From Flavobacterium macrobrachii (GTDB lineage: Bacteria; Bacteroidota; Bacteroidia; Flavobacteriales; Flavobacteriaceae), in assembly GCF_014486675.1 (NCBI RefSeq), contig NZ_JACTAC010000031.1, forward strand, positions 1 to 36,020: a DNA stretch of 36,020 bases, given 5' to 3'. Position 1 is the stretch's first letter. Each line of letters starts with the position of its first letter. Below are positions 34,505 through 36,020 of the stretch, piece by piece. The notes below the pieces were generated by a model, which saw only the letters and a program-made list of their open reading frames with translations, made no database searches and was not told the DNA's origin. Made by a program: the position numbers and the translations under genes.

Positions 34505-34585
34505 ACAAATTTCACAAATTAATCTTTGAAATAATCTGTAGAAATCCGTGTAATCCGTGGCTAAAAATTAAAAAAAATCTGTGTC
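34505..34585. repeat. intergenic filler resembling a dispersed flavobacterial repeat
   Basis: This stretch holds degenerate direct copies of an AATCYGTG word (AATCTGTAG, AATCCGTG, AATCCGTGG, AATCTGTG). Similar text is frequent between genes of Flavobacteria, from memory rather than a search. No gene or terminator is evident. Confidence 0.35.
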
Positions 34586-34590
34586 TAACT

Positions 34591-35085
34591 ATGTCAACCG
34601 AAACCAATTTCTTTAAATTCTGTCCCAATTGCGCCAGCACCAACTTCACTTACGACAATAACTTCAAGTTTCATTGTCAAGATTGTGATTTTGTATTGTA
34701 TCATAACATTGCTGCTGCGGTTGCCGTTATTTTTACTTTTGAAGATAAAATACTTTTCACGGTTAGAAATGTAAACCCCGACAAAGGAAAACTCGATTTA
34801 CCTGGTGGATTTATTGATCCCAACGAAACTGCCGAAGAAGCAGTATGTCGAGAAATCAAAGAAGAATTAGGATTAACTATTACTTCAGATAATTTATCTT
34901 ATGTAACTACGTTTCCAAATAATTATATCTATAAAAATGTTGCCTATAGAACGATGGATATTTTCTATGAATGTGCCTTAGCAAGTGATGAAGTTTCCAT
35001 ATCGGCTAAGGATGAAATCAACGAGCTTGTTTGGATAAAACGTAGTGAAATTGATGTAAATAAAATCGGTTTTGTATCGATTTGA
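34591..35085 (+). CDS. NUDIX hydrolase with N-terminal zinc ribbon
   Basis: The 164-residue protein starts with a zinc ribbon (Cys11, Cys14, Cys29, Cys32: FCPNCAS and FHCQDCDF). It continues with a NUDIX fold whose box is complete: GGFIDPNETAEEAVCREIKE followed by ELG (72-94). Zinc-ribbon NUDIX proteins include NADH pyrophosphatase-like and nucleotide-cleaning enzymes, but the NudC SQPWPFPxS motif is absent, so the substrate is open. It lies 91 bases after guaC on the same strand and may be read with it. Confidence 0.93.
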   Translation: MSTETNFFKFCPNCASTNFTYDNNFKFHCQDCDFVLYHNIAAAVAVIFTFEDKILFTVRNVNPDKGKLDLPGGFIDPNETAEEAVCREIKEELGLTITSDNLSYVTTFPNNYIYKNVAYRTMDIFYECALASDEVSISAKDEINELVWIKRSEIDVNKIGFVSI

Positions 35086-35108
35086 AAGGTGATAGGAGCG
35101 AAGTACAT

Positions 35109-35606
35109 TTAAAAATCGTCGTCGTCATCATTTAGAAAGTCATTAATGTCAAAATCATCATCGTTATACGTTTCATCTTCACTGGGCGGAATAGCACCTG
35201 GCGGATTAAACAATCCCCATTCATCCCAGAAATGATTGTTGGTATCAAAACTGGCAACCCATTCGATAAATAGAAGTCTGAACTCGTCTATTTCTTTGCG
35301 AATTAGCTTTACATATTCGACTTCTTTAAAACTCTTATGAAAGCGTAAACTACCAACTTGCACATACAAATGCATAGCATGATCTCTAATAATAGCAGCA
35401 TTTTGCATTCGGATGCTGTACAGATTGCCACCTTCAGCTCCAGCAATTTTTGCAGAAATAATCATTGCATCATCGAGCATCATGTGCTTAGTGGCTTGAA
35501 GATAATCATCCTCTTCGGGTATTGAAGCAAGAAGACTTTCTACTAAAGAATAGATTTGCTCCGATTTTTTATAAATAGGTAACTCCCGACTTTTATCTAA
35601 TGACAT
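35109..35606 (-). CDS. hypothetical protein, probable helical bundle
   Basis: The 165-residue protein has four predicted long helices in residues 1-125 (KKSEQIYSLVESLLASIP, MMLDDAMIISAKIAGAEGG, RMQNAAIIRDHAMHLYVQVG, EVEYVKLIRKEIDEFRLLF). The pattern resembles the four-helix-bundle family found as 23S rRNA intervening-sequence proteins and their relatives. A strongly acidic tail (NDDDFDINDFLNDDDDDF) follows. I cannot name a function. No signal peptide or membrane helix. The gene stands alone and faces the NUDIX gene. Confidence 0.7.
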   Translation of the reverse strand: MSLDKSRELPIYKKSEQIYSLVESLLASIPEEDDYLQATKHMMLDDAMIISAKIAGAEGGNLYSIRMQNAAIIRDHAMHLYVQVGSLRFHKSFKEVEYVKLIRKEIDEFRLLFIEWVASFDTNNHFWDEWGLFNPPGAIPPSEDETYNDDDFDINDFLNDDDDDF

Positions 35607-35692
35607 AGTAATTTGTATTGATGTAAATATAAAAAATACTTTCTATAAGCTCAATTATGAAATTAGAATTTAGAAGTTAGAAATCAGAATTT

Positions 35693-35758
35693 TGAACTTG
35701 AACTTGAATTTGAATTTGAATTTTGAATTTGAATTTGATTTTTGAACTTGAATTTGAT
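35693..35758. repeat. degenerate hexamer tandem repeat
   Basis: Around eleven copies of GAATTT or GAACTT with occasional extra T fill this stretch (TTGAACTTGAACTTGAATTT and on). It is a simple-sequence tract that may change length. It resembles the GAATTTG core of the 18-base repeat at 3783-3836. Confidence 0.8.
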
Positions 35759-35759
35759 T

Positions 35760-35960
35760 TTAAACCGTTACCCCAACAGTATCAGGAATAACATTTGGCA
35801 TTTTAGCAATTTCAAGTGATAAACCACCTTCTTCAATGGCATCTAAAAGCCATTTTCCTTCGGTAAATTCTAAGAACCAAACGTATTTAAGTTGTTTTAA
35901 TTTATTGTAAGCAATGAATAATGGAACCTGAAGTATCAAAACAGTAATTATCAAAAGCAA
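35760..35960 (-). CDS. possible small membrane protein or gene fragment
   Basis: An open frame of 66 codons gives one hydrophobic segment (LLIITVLILQVPLFIAYNKL) followed by a mixed tail ending VIPDTVGVTV. There is no ATG: translation would need the TTG at 35960 or another non-standard codon, and an in-frame stop lies at 35994-35996. It may be a real short membrane protein, or the end of a gene damaged near the window edge. I cannot assign a family. Confidence 0.35.
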   Translation of the reverse strand: MLLIITVLILQVPLFIAYNKLKQLKYVWFLEFTEGKWLLDAIEEGGLSLEIAKMPNVIPDTVGVTV

Positions 35961-36020
35961 TATTTTTGTTTGTATGTCGATAAAAAAACTACTTTAGCTC
36001 AAATATTTGTTTTGTATGAA

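Noticed and set aside
34591..35085. NADH pyrophosphatase NudC
   Set aside because: It has a zinc ribbon and NUDIX box but lacks the NudC signature after the box and is much shorter.

Overview
The window reads as a chromosome segment of a low-GC member of the Flavobacteriaceae, most likely Flavobacterium or a close relative. Three things point there. Many genes are preceded by the Bacteroidetes promoter type (TTG about 20 bases upstream of TAnnTTTG) rather than by E. coli-type boxes. The gene families are typical: an HU-HIG histone-like protein, a carboxypeptidase-regulatory TonB receptor, and small outer-membrane barrels. Protein families and gene pairs also match this group. No rRNA or tRNA gene was seen. 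The window has no complete mobile element of a classical transposase type.

Layout. (1) 1-7.7 kb is housekeeping: yebC, a frameshifted S41 (C-terminal processing) protease, a small beta-barrel protein, gcvT, fumarylacetoacetase and, divergently, glyA. Glycine cleavage (gcvT) and serine hydroxymethyltransferase (glyA) both feed the one-carbon pool. (2) 7.8-10.9 kb is an operon for a tripartite MacAB/LolCDE-like ABC exporter (lipoprotein adaptor, FtsX-type permease, ATPase). (3) 10.9-21.7 kb is a defence locus on the minus strand. A type I restriction-modification system is broken up in the order hsdR, HigB-like toxin, HigA/ImmA-like antitoxin-peptidase, hsdS, unknown membrane protein, unknown 655-residue protein, hsdM, then a pentapeptide-repeat protein. 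Overlapping start/stop codons tie most of these together. (4) 21.7-23.6 kb holds a strongly structured non-coding stretch, an HU-HIG DNA-binding protein and an unknown protein. (5) 23.6-26.5 kb is an array of about 13 palindrome-rich units of about 170-220 bases, interrupted twice by near-identical 97-residue GIY-YIG nuclease genes. A solo copy of the unit sits at 33.1-33.3 kb. (6) 26.6-33.0 kb has a secreted Asp-box protein, an HxlR regulator with a divergent NAD(P)-binding oxidoreductase, tandem Crp/Fnr regulators (plus a remnant of a third), and a TonB-dependent receptor. (7) 33.4-36 kb has GMP reductase, a zinc-ribbon NUDIX hydrolase, a probable helical-bundle protein and a doubtful small membrane ORF.

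Two items are the best candidates for something undescribed. The first is the GIY-YIG gene framed by the same 16-base inverted repeats that bound the gene-less palindromic units; this looks like a nuclease-driven, MITE-like or REP/RAYT-like repeat family. The second is the pair of unknown, translationally coupled genes placed between hsdS and hsdM. Both interpretations are inferences from sequence layout; no database search was run.
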